Shown here piece after piece: positions 7,004 through 15,226 of a stretch of DNA of 64,000 bases (position 1 is its first letter; each line of letters begins with the position of its first letter). The notes beneath the pieces are model-generated. The model saw only the letters and a program-made list of their open reading frames with translations. It did not search any database and was not told the DNA's origin. The stretch is taken from positions 372,001 through 436,000 of the forward strand of contig CAYMRX010000002.1 in assembly GCA_964393035.1 (NCBI GenBank), written 5' to 3'. Both the position numbers and the translations under genes were made by a program. This stretch comes from Tabrizicola_A sp964393035. GTDB lineage: Bacteria; Pseudomonadota; Alphaproteobacteria; Rhodobacterales; Rhodobacteraceae.

Positions 7004-8782
7004 CTAGGACAGATTTCCAACCAAGTGGCCTCCGCCGATATCTTGTAGAATAACACGCGTCGGCTCCCGGCCCGGCGGGTGCAGCGGGCTGGGCACCTCT
7101 CCGGCGAGGCGCGGGACGGCGGCCCGCTGATGCGCCGGGTCGGGAACCGGAACGGCCTCCATCAATCGTCTTGTGTAGGGGTGCTGCGGATTGCCGAAAA
7201 TCTGCGCCCGCGTGCCCATCTCGACGATCTGGCCCAGATACATCACCGCCACCCGGTCCGAGATATTCTCGACCACCGCCATGTCATGGCTGATGAACAG
7301 ATAGGACACGCCAAATTCCGCCTGCAACGCGCGCAAGAGATCCAGCACGCGGGCCTGCACGCTGACATCCAGCGCGGAGACGCTTTCGTCAGCGATGATC
7401 AGATCCGGTTGCAGGGCCAAGGCGCGCGCAATGCAGATCCGCTGCCGTTGCCCGCCCGAGAATTCATGCGGATAGCGGTCCATCTGCCCGGATTCCAGCC
7501 CGACGCGGGCCATAAGGTCGGCGACCCTGTTCCTTTGGCTGGCCGCATCGCCGATGCCATGGATCAGCAGCGGTTCCGCGATAAGGGCGCCGACCCGCAT
7601 CCGGGGGTTCAGGGCGGCCATCGGGTCCTGAAACACCATTTGCACCCTGCGGCGCATGGACTTCATGGCCCCTGCGTCCAACCCCTCTATCATTTGCCCG
7701 GCGATCTCGATCCGGCCTTGATGCGGGGCAAGCCCGACCAGCGCCTTGGCGACCGTCGACTTGCCGCAGCCGGATTCGCCCACCAGCGCGAAGGTCTCGC
7801 CCCGGCGGATGTCAAAGCTGACATGCTCGACCGCGTGGACGTTCTGCGTCACCCCGCCCAGAAGCCCGCCCCGCAAAGGATAGCGGACGACCACATCCTC
7901 CAGCCGGGCGATGGCCTCGCCGGTGACGGGCGGGCGTGCGGCGGCCTGCCCCATGCGCGGCACGGCGGCAAGAAGCGCACGGGTGTAGTCAGCGCGTGGC
8001 CTAATGAAAATGTCGGTGGTGGCAGCGGTTTCCACTTGCCGCCCCTGCCGCATCACGATCACCCGGTCGGCCATTTCGGCCACCACGCCCATATCATGCG
8101 TGATCAGGATGATCGCGGTGCCAAGATCGCGTTGCAGGTCGCGCAAGAGGTCCAGCACCTCGCGCTGCACGGTGACGTCAAGCGCCGTCGTCGGCTCATC
8201 CGCGATCAGCACCTCGGGCCGCAGGGCCAGCGCCATGGCGATCATCACCCGCTGGCGCATCCCGCCGGAAAGCTCATGCGGATACTGGTGCATCCGGCGC
8301 TCGGGCTCCGACAGCCGGACGGCCTTTAGCGCCTCAACCGCGCGCGTTGCCGCTTCGGCCCGCCCCACAGGCGCATGCGCCCGGATGGCTTCCGAAAGCT
8401 GCGCACCGACGGTCATCACCGGGTTGAGGCTGGTCATTGGCTCCTGAAAGATCATCGCGATCCGGTCGCCCCGGACCTTTCGCAGCGCGGTTTCCGGCAG
8501 CGTGGTCATGTCTTGACCGGACAGGACAACCCGGCCTCCGGTCACGCGGACCGCAGGGGGTGGCAGCAGGCCCATGATGGCCAGCGAGGTGATCGATTTG
8601 CCCGATCCGCTTTCCCCGGCAATCGCCAGCGTCTCGCCCTTTCGCAGATCGAAGGACAGATCCTGCACCAGCGGTTTCAACCCCTGTTCGGTCCGCACCG
8701 AGACGCAAAGCCCCTCGACCCGCAGGACAGGGTCCGGGGCCGTCACAGCCCCGGAATTTGGCATGGCCTCCGCCAAGGTCAT
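7004..8782 (-). CDS. ABC transporter, fused double ATPase of the peptide/nickel (Dpp/Opp) type
   Basis: A 592-residue protein with two complete nucleotide-binding domains, equal to DppD plus DppF in one chain. Domain 1 has Walker A GESGSGKS, signature LSGGMRQR and Walker B VLIADEPTT. Domain 2 has GESGCGKS, FSGGQRQR and LIIADESVSALD, with the oligopeptide-type C-terminal extension after each. The start at 8782 is set by an ATGA overlap with the formamidase gene; longer in-frame starts lie inside that gene. It energises the two permeases encoded upstream in the same operon. The amide or small-peptide substrate is inferred from neighbours. Confidence 0.93.
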   Translation of the reverse strand: MTLAEAMPNSGAVTAPDPVLRVEGLCVSVRTEQGLKPLVQDLSFDLRKGETLAIAGESGSGKSITSLAIMGLLPPPAVRVTGGRVVLSGQDMTTLPETALRKVRGDRIAMIFQEPMTSLNPVMTVGAQLSEAIRAHAPVGRAEAATRAVEALKAVRLSEPERRMHQYPHELSGGMRQRVMIAMALALRPEVLIADEPTTALDVTVQREVLDLLRDLQRDLGTAIILITHDMGVVAEMADRVIVMRQGRQVETAATTDIFIRPRADYTRALLAAVPRMGQAAARPPVTGEAIARLEDVVVRYPLRGGLLGGVTQNVHAVEHVSFDIRRGETFALVGESGCGKSTVAKALVGLAPHQGRIEIAGQMIEGLDAGAMKSMRRRVQMVFQDPMAALNPRMRVGALIAEPLLIHGIGDAASQRNRVADLMARVGLESGQMDRYPHEFSGGQRQRICIARALALQPDLIIADESVSALDVSVQARVLDLLRALQAEFGVSYLFISHDMAVVENISDRVAVMYLGQIVEMGTRAQIFGNPQHPYTRRLMEAVPVPDPAHQRAAVPRLAGEVPSPLHPPGREPTRVILQDIGGGHLVGNLS

Positions 8783-9738
8783 TCGAAAACAACCCTTGGG
8801 AAGTAGAAGCTGACCACCCAATTCGGCATGTCCACGACTTCCGAGATGCGAAGATCGCCGCAAACCGAGCAGAGCATATAGGCGTCGACCGCCGAGATGC
8901 CTTGCTGCGCCGTCAGCAGGTCGATCATTCCCGACACCGCATCCTTCGCGGCCGCCATCAGGTCCGGCCCGATCCCTGTCGTCGCCTCATAGCCCTTGGC
9001 GTCCAGATGCCGCGTCACCGGCCCCGGCGTGGTGAAGCGCGGGGTCTTCAGCGGCTGGTTCTTCACCAGATCCAGCGTCAGCACCACGTTCATCGGGCTT
9101 TCAATCGCCGTGCCGCAGACCTCGCCATCACCCTGCGCTGCATGGGTATCGCCCACGCTGAACAAGGCGCCCTCTACCTCCACCGGCAGATAGAGCGCCA
9201 CGCCCGAGGTCAGGTCACGGATATCAAGGTTGCCGCCGACCCGCCGGGGCGGAACGACGGAGTGCAACCCAGTTTCCGCCGGAGCATTGCCAATGGTGCC
9301 AGAGAACGGCTTCAGCGGCACGCGGGCGGACTTGCCCCAAAGGGCGGGTTCCATGCTGGCCGGATCATAGGACCACAGGCACAGCGCCGGGTCGGTGAAC
9401 TGGTCAGCCAGAAGCCCGAAGCCGGGGATGTTCGCGGTCCAGCCGAAGCCTTTGCCGCCGAACACCTTGGGGGCGAACCCCTCCAGCGTCACCTTCAGCA
9501 CGTCGCCGGGTTTGGCCCCGTCGACATAGATCGGCCCCGACACCGGATTGATCTTGCCGAAGTCGAGGTCGATCACGCTTTGCAGGGTAGACGACGGGCC
9601 AAGCTGGCCCGCCGAGGAATCATGACAATGGAACTCGATAGTCGATCCCGGAGCGACGCGCAGCGCGGGCGGCAGGGAGTTATCCCAGCCAAAGTGATGC
9701 TGCGCGCCGTGGATCGTGTAGTCGCAGGCTTTGCACAT
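8779..9738 (-). CDS. fmdA: Acetamidase/formamidase family amidohydrolase
   Basis: A 319-residue member of the FmdA/AmdA family, which hydrolyses formamide or acetamide to the acid plus ammonia in the cytoplasm. Family blocks visible are VAPGSTIEFHCHDSSAGQ near the N-terminus, GPIYVDGAKPGDVLKVT, a Gly-rich core, VGDTHAAQGDGEVCGTAIE, and YMLCSVCGDLRISEVVD near the C-terminus. It overlaps the binding-protein gene by 1 bp (TAATG) and the ATPase gene by 4 bp. Its place between transporter genes says the imported compound is an amide or is converted to one. Which amide is unknown. Confidence 0.92.
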   Translation of the reverse strand: MCKACDYTIHGAQHHFGWDNSLPPALRVAPGSTIEFHCHDSSAGQLGPSSTLQSVIDLDFGKINPVSGPIYVDGAKPGDVLKVTLEGFAPKVFGGKGFGWTANIPGFGLLADQFTDPALCLWSYDPASMEPALWGKSARVPLKPFSGTIGNAPAETGLHSVVPPRRVGGNLDIRDLTSGVALYLPVEVEGALFSVGDTHAAQGDGEVCGTAIESPMNVVLTLDLVKNQPLKTPRFTTPGPVTRHLDAKGYEATTGIGPDLMAAAKDAVSGMIDLLTAQQGISAVDAYMLCSVCGDLRISEVVDMPNWVVSFYFPRVVFE

Positions 9739-11351
9739 TACTGTTTGACCCAGACATAGTCATAGTTGACCGGGATCGAGACCGGATCGACGTAAAGCGC
9801 ATCCTCGCCGCCCATCCGCTCCGACTTCATCGTGTAGCGCTCCTCGTTGAAGACCGGAACCCAAGGGGCCTGCTCCATCACGCCGACATAGACGTCGGAC
9901 CAGGCTTGCAACCGCTCGGCGGATTTCGCTGGGTCAAACATGCTGTCGGCCGCGATGGCCTTGGCATCCAGCGCCTCGTCGCAGAACTTCGACCAGTTCC
10001 AGCCACCGGGGGCCGCCCCGGCACAGCCGAGGATCGGGCCGTAGAAGTTGGACGGATCGGGGAAGTCCGCAATCCAACCCATGCCGCCCGACCAGATCAT
10101 CGGCGCCGTGCCCGCGCCCCCGGCCTCGATCACGTTGGCTTGGGCAAGGTTCTGAAGGTTCGCGGTAATGCCCACCGCCGCAAGATCCTGCTGGATGGCT
10201 TGCGCGATCCGCGGGTTCGGGTCGGTGTTCATCACGTAAAGCTCTGTCTCGAAGCCGTCGACCAGCCCTGCCTCGGCGAGCATCGCCTTGGCGCCCTCCG
10301 GGTCATAGGCATAGCCCGCGTAACCTTCGGTATAGCCCGGCATCGAGGGCGGCAGGGGTTGCGTGGCAGGCACCGCGCGGCCGTTGATGATCTGGGTGAT
10401 CCGCTCCTTGTTGATCGCCATGTTCACCGCTTTGCGCACTTCGACCTTATCGAAGGGGGCAATGCCGACGTTCAGGGTGATATAGCCGGTGTGCAACTGG
10501 CCGCCGACCACCACGCGCGCCGCCTGTGCCGGATCGCCCATCACCTCGGTGAACTTCGCGGGCGGGATGCCATCGCCGGGGACGTCAACCTCGCCGTTTT
10601 GCAGGCGAAGAAGCGCCACCACCGGCTCTTGCCCAACTTCGAACACCACTGAATCAAGGAACGGCACGCCTGCGCGCCAGTACTCTGCGTTCTTCTCGAA
10701 CACCAACCGCTGGCCCAGTGTCCATTCCGCCAGCTTGTAGGCCCCGGTTCCGACCGGTTTCTTGCCAAAGTCAGGCCCGGCCTCGTCCACGGCTTCCTTC
10801 GGCACCACAGAGGCAAAGTTCAGCGCCATGACATGCAGGAAGGTCGCGTCGGGACGGCTGAGCGTGATCTTCACCGTTGCGGGATCAACCACTTCAACGC
10901 CCGACAGCCCGCCCGGCCCGGCGGCCTCGAACCCGGCGATGGCACCGAAGAACCCCGCGCCCGGTGATTGGGTTTCCGGGTTTGTCACGCGGTCCAGCGA
11001 GTATTTCACATCCTCGGCCGTCATCTCGCGGCCGTTGTGGAACTTGACCCCGGCCCGCAGGTGGAAGGTGTAGGTCAGGCCGTCCTCGGAAATCTCGTAG
11101 CTTTCGGCAAGGCCCGGACGCAATTCGGTGGTGCCGGGAACATAGTCCATCAGCCCATCGAACAGCGACTTGATCATCGACCAGTTCTGCCAGTCGTAAC
11201 CGATGGCGGGGTCGAGCGTCGCCACATCATCCTTATAGGTGATGGTGATGGTTCCGCCGGGTTTGGCGTTGGCGTCCGGGGTATAGTCTTGCGCCTGCGC
11301 GGGCAGCGCAAGAGCCAGCATGACAGCGGTAGAGGCGAGCAGTTTTTTCAT
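9738..11351 (-). CDS. ABC transporter periplasmic substrate-binding protein (SBP family 5)
   Basis: A 537-residue secreted protein. MKKLLASTAVMLALALPAQA is a standard Sec signal peptide with cleavage after AQA. The mature part has the family-5 pattern (LAESYEISEDGLTYTFHLRAGVKFHNG; later WIADFPDPSNFYGPILG), which binds peptides, nickel, opines or small amides. The start at 11351 follows a strong gaga-rich SD; the longer upstream frame is non-coding in style. It is between permease and formamidase genes of the same operon. Ligand unknown; an amide is inferred from fmdA. Confidence 0.93.
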   Translation of the reverse strand: MKKLLASTAVMLALALPAQAQDYTPDANAKPGGTITITYKDDVATLDPAIGYDWQNWSMIKSLFDGLMDYVPGTTELRPGLAESYEISEDGLTYTFHLRAGVKFHNGREMTAEDVKYSLDRVTNPETQSPGAGFFGAIAGFEAAGPGGLSGVEVVDPATVKITLSRPDATFLHVMALNFASVVPKEAVDEAGPDFGKKPVGTGAYKLAEWTLGQRLVFEKNAEYWRAGVPFLDSVVFEVGQEPVVALLRLQNGEVDVPGDGIPPAKFTEVMGDPAQAARVVVGGQLHTGYITLNVGIAPFDKVEVRKAVNMAINKERITQIINGRAVPATQPLPPSMPGYTEGYAGYAYDPEGAKAMLAEAGLVDGFETELYVMNTDPNPRIAQAIQQDLAAVGITANLQNLAQANVIEAGGAGTAPMIWSGGMGWIADFPDPSNFYGPILGCAGAAPGGWNWSKFCDEALDAKAIAADSMFDPAKSAERLQAWSDVYVGVMEQAPWVPVFNEERYTMKSERMGGEDALYVDPVSIPVNYDYVWVKQ

Positions 11352-11371
11352 TGTCTTTCTCTCCTGTTGGG

Positions 11372-12292
11372 TTAGCAAAGTCTTATTCTTGGGTCGATGA
11401 ACGGGGCGATCAGGTCGGCCAGAAGGTTCCCCAGCACGATGGCGCAAGCGGAGACGAGGGTGACGCCCATGATGATCGGAATGTCGACGCGCTGGATCGC
11501 CTGCCACGCCAGTTGCCCGATGCCGGGCCAACCGAACACGCTTTCAACGACGACGATCCCGCCCATGAAGATACCGATGTCGATGCCGATCATCGCGATG
11601 ACCGGCAGGATGGCATTCGGCAGCGCGTGGCGCAGCACGATCCGGGTGCGGCTCAGGCCCTTCGCCCGCGCGGTGCGGATGTAATCGGCACGCAGCACGT
11701 CGATCATGCTGGATCGCATCATGCGGGAATACCAGCCGGACCCGAGGATGCCCAAGGTCACGGCGGGCAGCACCAGATGCGCGAAGGTTCCGTAGCCGCC
11801 GATGGGGAACCAGCCCAGCTTTACCGCAAAGACATAGAGCAGCAGCAGGCTGACCACGAATTGCGGGGCCGAGACGGTGACGAAGGAGGTGAGCATCAGC
11901 CCCTGATCCACCGCCCGCCCCCGCCACAGCGCCGCGACGATGCCCATGGTCAAGCCCAGCACCAGTTCGCAGACGATGGCGCCCAGCATGAGCAGGAGTG
12001 TCGCAGGCAGACGCGACAGGATCAGTTCGGCCACTTCGGTCTTTTGCAGATAGCTGCGGCCCATATCGCCCTGCACCAGCCCGCCCAGATAGCGGGCGTA
12101 TTGCACGACGAAGGGTTTATCGAGGCCAAGCTGCTGGCGGATGTTCTCGACCGTTTCCGCCGTCGCCGAGCGCCCGGCGATCTGGCGCACGGGATCGGCA
12201 GGCAGGATGTAAAGCAGAAAGAAGGTGATGAAGCTGACACCCAGAAGGATCAGCGCGGACTGGATCAGGCGGCGGATCAGGTAGGCGGTCAT
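11372..12292 (-). CDS. ABC transporter permease, DppB-type
   Basis: A 306-residue inner-membrane permease with about six helices. It opens with the family signature MTAYLIRRLIQSALILLGVS and DPVRQIAGRSA, and carries the ATPase-coupling EAA loop (ADYIRTARAKGLSRTRIVLRHALPNA). It pairs with the second permease just upstream; the two stop/start codons abut at 12292/12293. Substrate inferred from the operon (amide or peptide). Confidence 0.92.
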   Translation of the reverse strand: MTAYLIRRLIQSALILLGVSFITFFLLYILPADPVRQIAGRSATAETVENIRQQLGLDKPFVVQYARYLGGLVQGDMGRSYLQKTEVAELILSRLPATLLLMLGAIVCELVLGLTMGIVAALWRGRAVDQGLMLTSFVTVSAPQFVVSLLLLYVFAVKLGWFPIGGYGTFAHLVLPAVTLGILGSGWYSRMMRSSMIDVLRADYIRTARAKGLSRTRIVLRHALPNAILPVIAMIGIDIGIFMGGIVVVESVFGWPGIGQLAWQAIQRVDIPIIMGVTLVSACAIVLGNLLADLIAPFIDPRIRLC

Positions 12293-13180
12293 TCAGTCAC
12301 GCCCCCGCTGTGTGGGGTCCAGAACGTCGCGCAGCGCGTCGCCGACCAGATTGAAGGCCAGCGCCAGAAGGATGATGGCCGCGCCGGGAATGAAGACCAG
12401 CCAAGGTGCCGACTGGAAGTAGGTCTGGTTCTCGAAGATGATATTGCCCCAGCTTGCCGTGGGCGGCTGCACGCCGATGCCCAGAAAGCTGAGCGTCGCC
12501 TCCAAGAGGACCGTGGTCGAAATCCCCAATGTGCCCCAGACGATGATCGTTGGCAGCAGGTGGGGCAGGATGTGGCGAAACAGGATGCGCGGGGTGCTTG
12601 CCCCCAATGTCCGCTCCGCCGCGATGAAGTCGCGCGTGGCCAGCGAGGAAGTCTCGGTATAGATCACCCGCGCGGTCTGCACCCAGTTCACCAGCGCGAT
12701 AACCAAGGCGACGATCCAGAGCGAGGGCTGGAAGATCGCCGCCAGACAGATCGCCAGCAACAGGGCCGGAAAGGCCATCATCAGGTCGGTGAACCGCATC
12801 AGCACGCCGCCGACCCAGCCCCGGAAGAACCCGGCCGTGATACCCACCAGCGTGCCGATCACCAGCGCCAGCCCGTTCGCCACCACCCCGATGACCAGCG
12901 AGGTCTGCGCACCGTAGAGAAGGCGGCTGAGAAGATCGCGGCCCAGAAGATCGGTGCCCATCAGGAATTTGCCGTCCGGTGGCATCGGCGCACCTTCCAG
13001 CGTCAGCCCGTCAAACATCTGATCGTTCGGATCGAAGGGCGCGATCCAGGGGGCAAAGACCGCCCCGGCCACCACCAGCGCAATCAACATCAGACCGAAA
13101 ACGGCAAGCTTGCGCCGCATCAGCCGCGCGAGGGCACCCTTCGGCGCGGCGGGCGAACTATCCGCGCTCAGATCGGTCAT
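12293..13180 (-). CDS. ABC transporter permease, DppC-type
   Basis: A 295-residue permease with the N-terminal OppC-like helix (AVFGLMLIALVVAGAVFAPW), the conserved LMGTDLLGRDLLSRLLYGAQTSL block and an EAA loop (ATRDFIAAERTLGASTPRIL). Start MTDLSAD at 13180 is used; a longer in-frame start would begin deep in the ANTAR gene. The gene starts 23 bp before the ANTAR gene ends, again pointing to coupled translation. Confidence 0.91.
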   Translation of the reverse strand: MTDLSADSSPAAPKGALARLMRRKLAVFGLMLIALVVAGAVFAPWIAPFDPNDQMFDGLTLEGAPMPPDGKFLMGTDLLGRDLLSRLLYGAQTSLVIGVVANGLALVIGTLVGITAGFFRGWVGGVLMRFTDLMMAFPALLLAICLAAIFQPSLWIVALVIALVNWVQTARVIYTETSSLATRDFIAAERTLGASTPRILFRHILPHLLPTIIVWGTLGISTTVLLEATLSFLGIGVQPPTASWGNIIFENQTYFQSAPWLVFIPGAAIILLALAFNLVGDALRDVLDPTQRGRD

Positions 13181-13760
13181 CCGGCCCCCCCTGCGCCGCG
13201 ACGATCCGCGCCGCCGCATTTTCGAAACTGATCCGCCAGGCCATCGCCATCTGGCGTAGCTGCGCATAGGCCTCGGCCTCGGACTTGCCCCGTGCCGCCA
13301 GCAGCGTCACCGCGCGCACCACCGTCTGCCGGTCGTCCAGCCTGCGGCGAAGATCCGCGATTTCCGCCGACAGCGCCCTTTGCGCATCAAAGGCGTCCCG
13401 CGCGATCAAGAGCGCCGAGTAAGCCCCGTTGTCGCCCACCGGCTTCAGAAGCTGGGCGTGTGAACCCGCCTTGAGCGACCACTCGATCCGGCCCGGCGCC
13501 TCGGAGCCGATCAGCGCGATCATCGGGATGGGCGGCTGACCCGCTTCCCACCGGAACATTCCATCATGCCCCATATCGGCATCGAAGAAGATGTAATCCG
13601 CCGCCAAAGCCTCCGGCCCCAGCTCTGGCCAGACTTGCGTGACCACCAGCCCAATCGCCGTCAACTGCCGCGTCAAAGCCTGCACGGTCGGGTGCGGGCG
13701 GTGCAGGATGATGGTCCGCGCGCCCCCAAGGTTCGGAATGCGGATCGCCCGGCGCTTCAT
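13158..13760 (-). CDS. ANTAR-domain antiterminator, AmiR/NasT type
   Basis: A 200-residue protein. The first ~120 residues are a receiver-like domain without a normal phosphorylation pocket (pseudo-receiver, as in AmiR). After a coiled coil (SAEIADLRRRLDDRQTVVRAV) the C-terminus has the three-helix ANTAR RNA-binding fold, TLLAARGKSEAEAYAQLRQMAMA, with the conserved Ala-rich core and the YxxLR motif. Family members bind hairpin pairs in leader RNA to block termination. It overlaps the AmiC-like gene by 4 bp, the pair AmiC/AmiR of Pseudomonas amide control. It probably switches on this operon when an amide is present. Confidence 0.85.
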   Translation of the reverse strand: MKRRAIRIPNLGGARTIILHRPHPTVQALTRQLTAIGLVVTQVWPELGPEALAADYIFFDADMGHDGMFRWEAGQPPIPMIALIGSEAPGRIEWSLKAGSHAQLLKPVGDNGAYSALLIARDAFDAQRALSAEIADLRRRLDDRQTVVRAVTLLAARGKSEAEAYAQLRQMAMAWRISFENAAARIVAAQGGPDDRSERG

Positions 13761-14842
13761 GACACCACCCGCAAGACCGGTGCAGACACAGACCGGCTGC
13801 GCGTCAGATACGGATCTCCCGCCACAGCCTCCAGCCGCTTGATCGGCCGGAACACCCCGTTTTGCACCCGTGCGATGACCACCGGAAGCACCGTGTGATG
13901 CGTCGCGGGATCAACGATACCGCGCCCCCGCTCCTCTGCCAGAAGCTGCGACAAGGGCCAGCTCTCTGCCCCCTCGCGCCCTGTCAGAAGCCGCCTCAGC
14001 TCCATCACCGCCGAAAACGCCGCCGCCTCGTGCGAGGATCCGAAGTTGCCCTCTCCCGGCCAGCCCGGCACGCCGCGGAAATAGGGGCCTGCCGCCACCA
14101 GCCCCTCTGCCCCCTGCCCCAGGGCGGGCAGTTCACATTCCGTCACATTGCACGAGAGGACCGGACAGCGGTCGGGCTGAAACGCCGCATCCTCCAGCCC
14201 CAGCGCCCGATAAGCCGACATGAACTCATAGGACGACGGGCCGATCAGCGAATTCAGGATGAAATCGGGCCGGGCAAAGCGGATCTCCTCGATCATCCGC
14301 CCCACCTCGCGCGAGCCCATGGGCAGGTAACGCTCCCCCAGCACCTCACCCCCCGCTGCGGTGATCCTCTCCCGTGCCAGCCGGTTCATCTCCCAGCCCC
14401 AGATGTAATTCGACCCCACGAGGTAGGACCGCCGCCCATGCGCCGGCATCACCCAGTCCAGCAACGGCAAAAGGTGCTGGTTCGGGCAGGCATGGGTATA
14501 GACGACATGGTCCGAGGCCTCGAACCCCTCATAGGGCACGGCATACCAGAGCGTTCCCCCGAACTTCTCGACCGTCGGAATGACCTCTTTCCGGCTCCAG
14601 CTTGTGATGCAGCCCACCACGTGCCGCGCGCTCGTATCGCGCAGGATTTCTTCGCACAGGGGGCCATAGGCGTCGACGTTGCCACCGGGATCGCGTTCGA
14701 CCGGCACGAAGCTGACATCCACCGCCGGATCGGCGTTGATCCGGGCGATGGCCGCAAGGGCACCAGACCGGCACGCCTCGGAAATCAGCGCATAGCTGCC
14801 CGAGCGCGAGAACAGAAGTCCCAGTTCGATCCGCCGCTTCAC
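13757..14842 (-). CDS. AmiC-like amide sensor (type 1 periplasmic-binding fold, cytoplasmic)
   Basis: A 361-residue protein with the type 1 binding-protein fold, close in style to AmiC and UrtA: LGLLFSRSGSYALISEACRS, then FVPVERDPGGNVDAYGPLCE and YLVGSNYIWGWEMNRL. There is no signal peptide from the chosen start, which fits a cytoplasmic sensor and not a transporter component. The start is GTG at 14842 with a ggggga SD; an in-frame ATG at 15028 would add 62 residues of unrelated style. In Pseudomonas AmiC binds acetamide and releases AmiR. It is the first gene of the operon, so it is likely autoregulated. Confidence 0.85.
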   Translation of the reverse strand: MKRRIELGLLFSRSGSYALISEACRSGALAAIARINADPAVDVSFVPVERDPGGNVDAYGPLCEEILRDTSARHVVGCITSWSRKEVIPTVEKFGGTLWYAVPYEGFEASDHVVYTHACPNQHLLPLLDWVMPAHGRRSYLVGSNYIWGWEMNRLARERITAAGGEVLGERYLPMGSREVGRMIEEIRFARPDFILNSLIGPSSYEFMSAYRALGLEDAAFQPDRCPVLSCNVTECELPALGQGAEGLVAAGPYFRGVPGWPGEGNFGSSHEAAAFSAVMELRRLLTGREGAESWPLSQLLAEERGRGIVDPATHHTVLPVVIARVQNGVFRPIKRLEAVAGDPYLTRSRSVSAPVLRVVS

Positions 14843-14874
14843 ACCATCCCCCGAACGCAAGAAAGGCCACGCCT

Positions 14875-14892
14875 CAGACCAAAGCAGGTCTG
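14875..14892 (-). promoter_or_regulatory. Leader hairpin with hexanucleotide loop upstream of the amide operon
   Basis: Perfect 6-bp stem CAGACC / GGTCTG closing a 6-nt loop (TGCTTT on the transcript), 33 nt before the GTG start. It is followed by AGGC-GTG-GCCT then TTCTT, a short terminator-like hairpin. Hexaloop stems are what ANTAR proteins bind, but the loop lacks the usual A1 and G4, so the role is a guess. Confidence 0.35.
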
Positions 14893-14939
14893 CGACATGG
14901 CCCGAGTGCCGTGCAAGTGATTGCCGATTTTTCAATGCA

Positions 14940-14967
14940 ACGATACTCAGGTTTCGGCAGCGGTCAA
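14940..14967 (-). promoter_or_regulatory. Candidate promoter of the amide operon
   Basis: On the minus strand TTGACC, a 16-bp spacer and TATCGT, giving a start near 14933 and a leader of about 90 nt before the GTG of the AmiC-like gene. That leader contains the hexaloop hairpin. Confidence 0.45.
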
Positions 14968-15195
14968 GACTTGTCGCGCACGATCCTCTGAAGAAGCGCT
15001 GTTCATCGGTCGGATTTGCTGAGGTCAATGAAAGATGCGCGACATACGCACCGCAGCGACAATGCGCCTTCTGCCCTGCATCCCGTCCCTACAATGCTGT
15101 TCTTCAGAGGGGTGTCGGTTCTCGTCCGCCGCCTAACGCCCGCCGTCCTTCCAATTGACCGCGTTCCAATTTACCTTGCGCCGGCCCAGCAACCG
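14968..15195. other. Intergenic stretch without a gene
   Basis: Between the amide-operon promoter and matB. No ORF with coding character, no RNA gene and no strong repeat was seen. Confidence 0.5.
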
Positions 15196-15215
15196 AGGGG
15201 AGGCAGGCAGCCCCT
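15196..15215 (-). terminator. Possible matB terminator hairpin
   Basis: AGGGG / CCCCT around a 10-nt loop, 12 nt after the matB stop. It has no U-run, so termination is uncertain. A similar ggcaggcagcccc core occurs again near 55311. Confidence 0.3.
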
Positions 15216-15226
15216 AATATTCTTCC

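Noticed and set aside
11351..13231. A 626-codon open frame on the plus strand across the permease genes
   Set aside because: It is antisense to two permease genes with clear family signatures, has Gln/His/Arg-rich low-complexity content and no SD; long antisense frames are common at this GC content.
14875..14892. A canonical ANTAR dual-hairpin target
   Set aside because: Only one good hexaloop hairpin was found and its loop lacks the A1/G4 pattern; kept as a weak candidate only.
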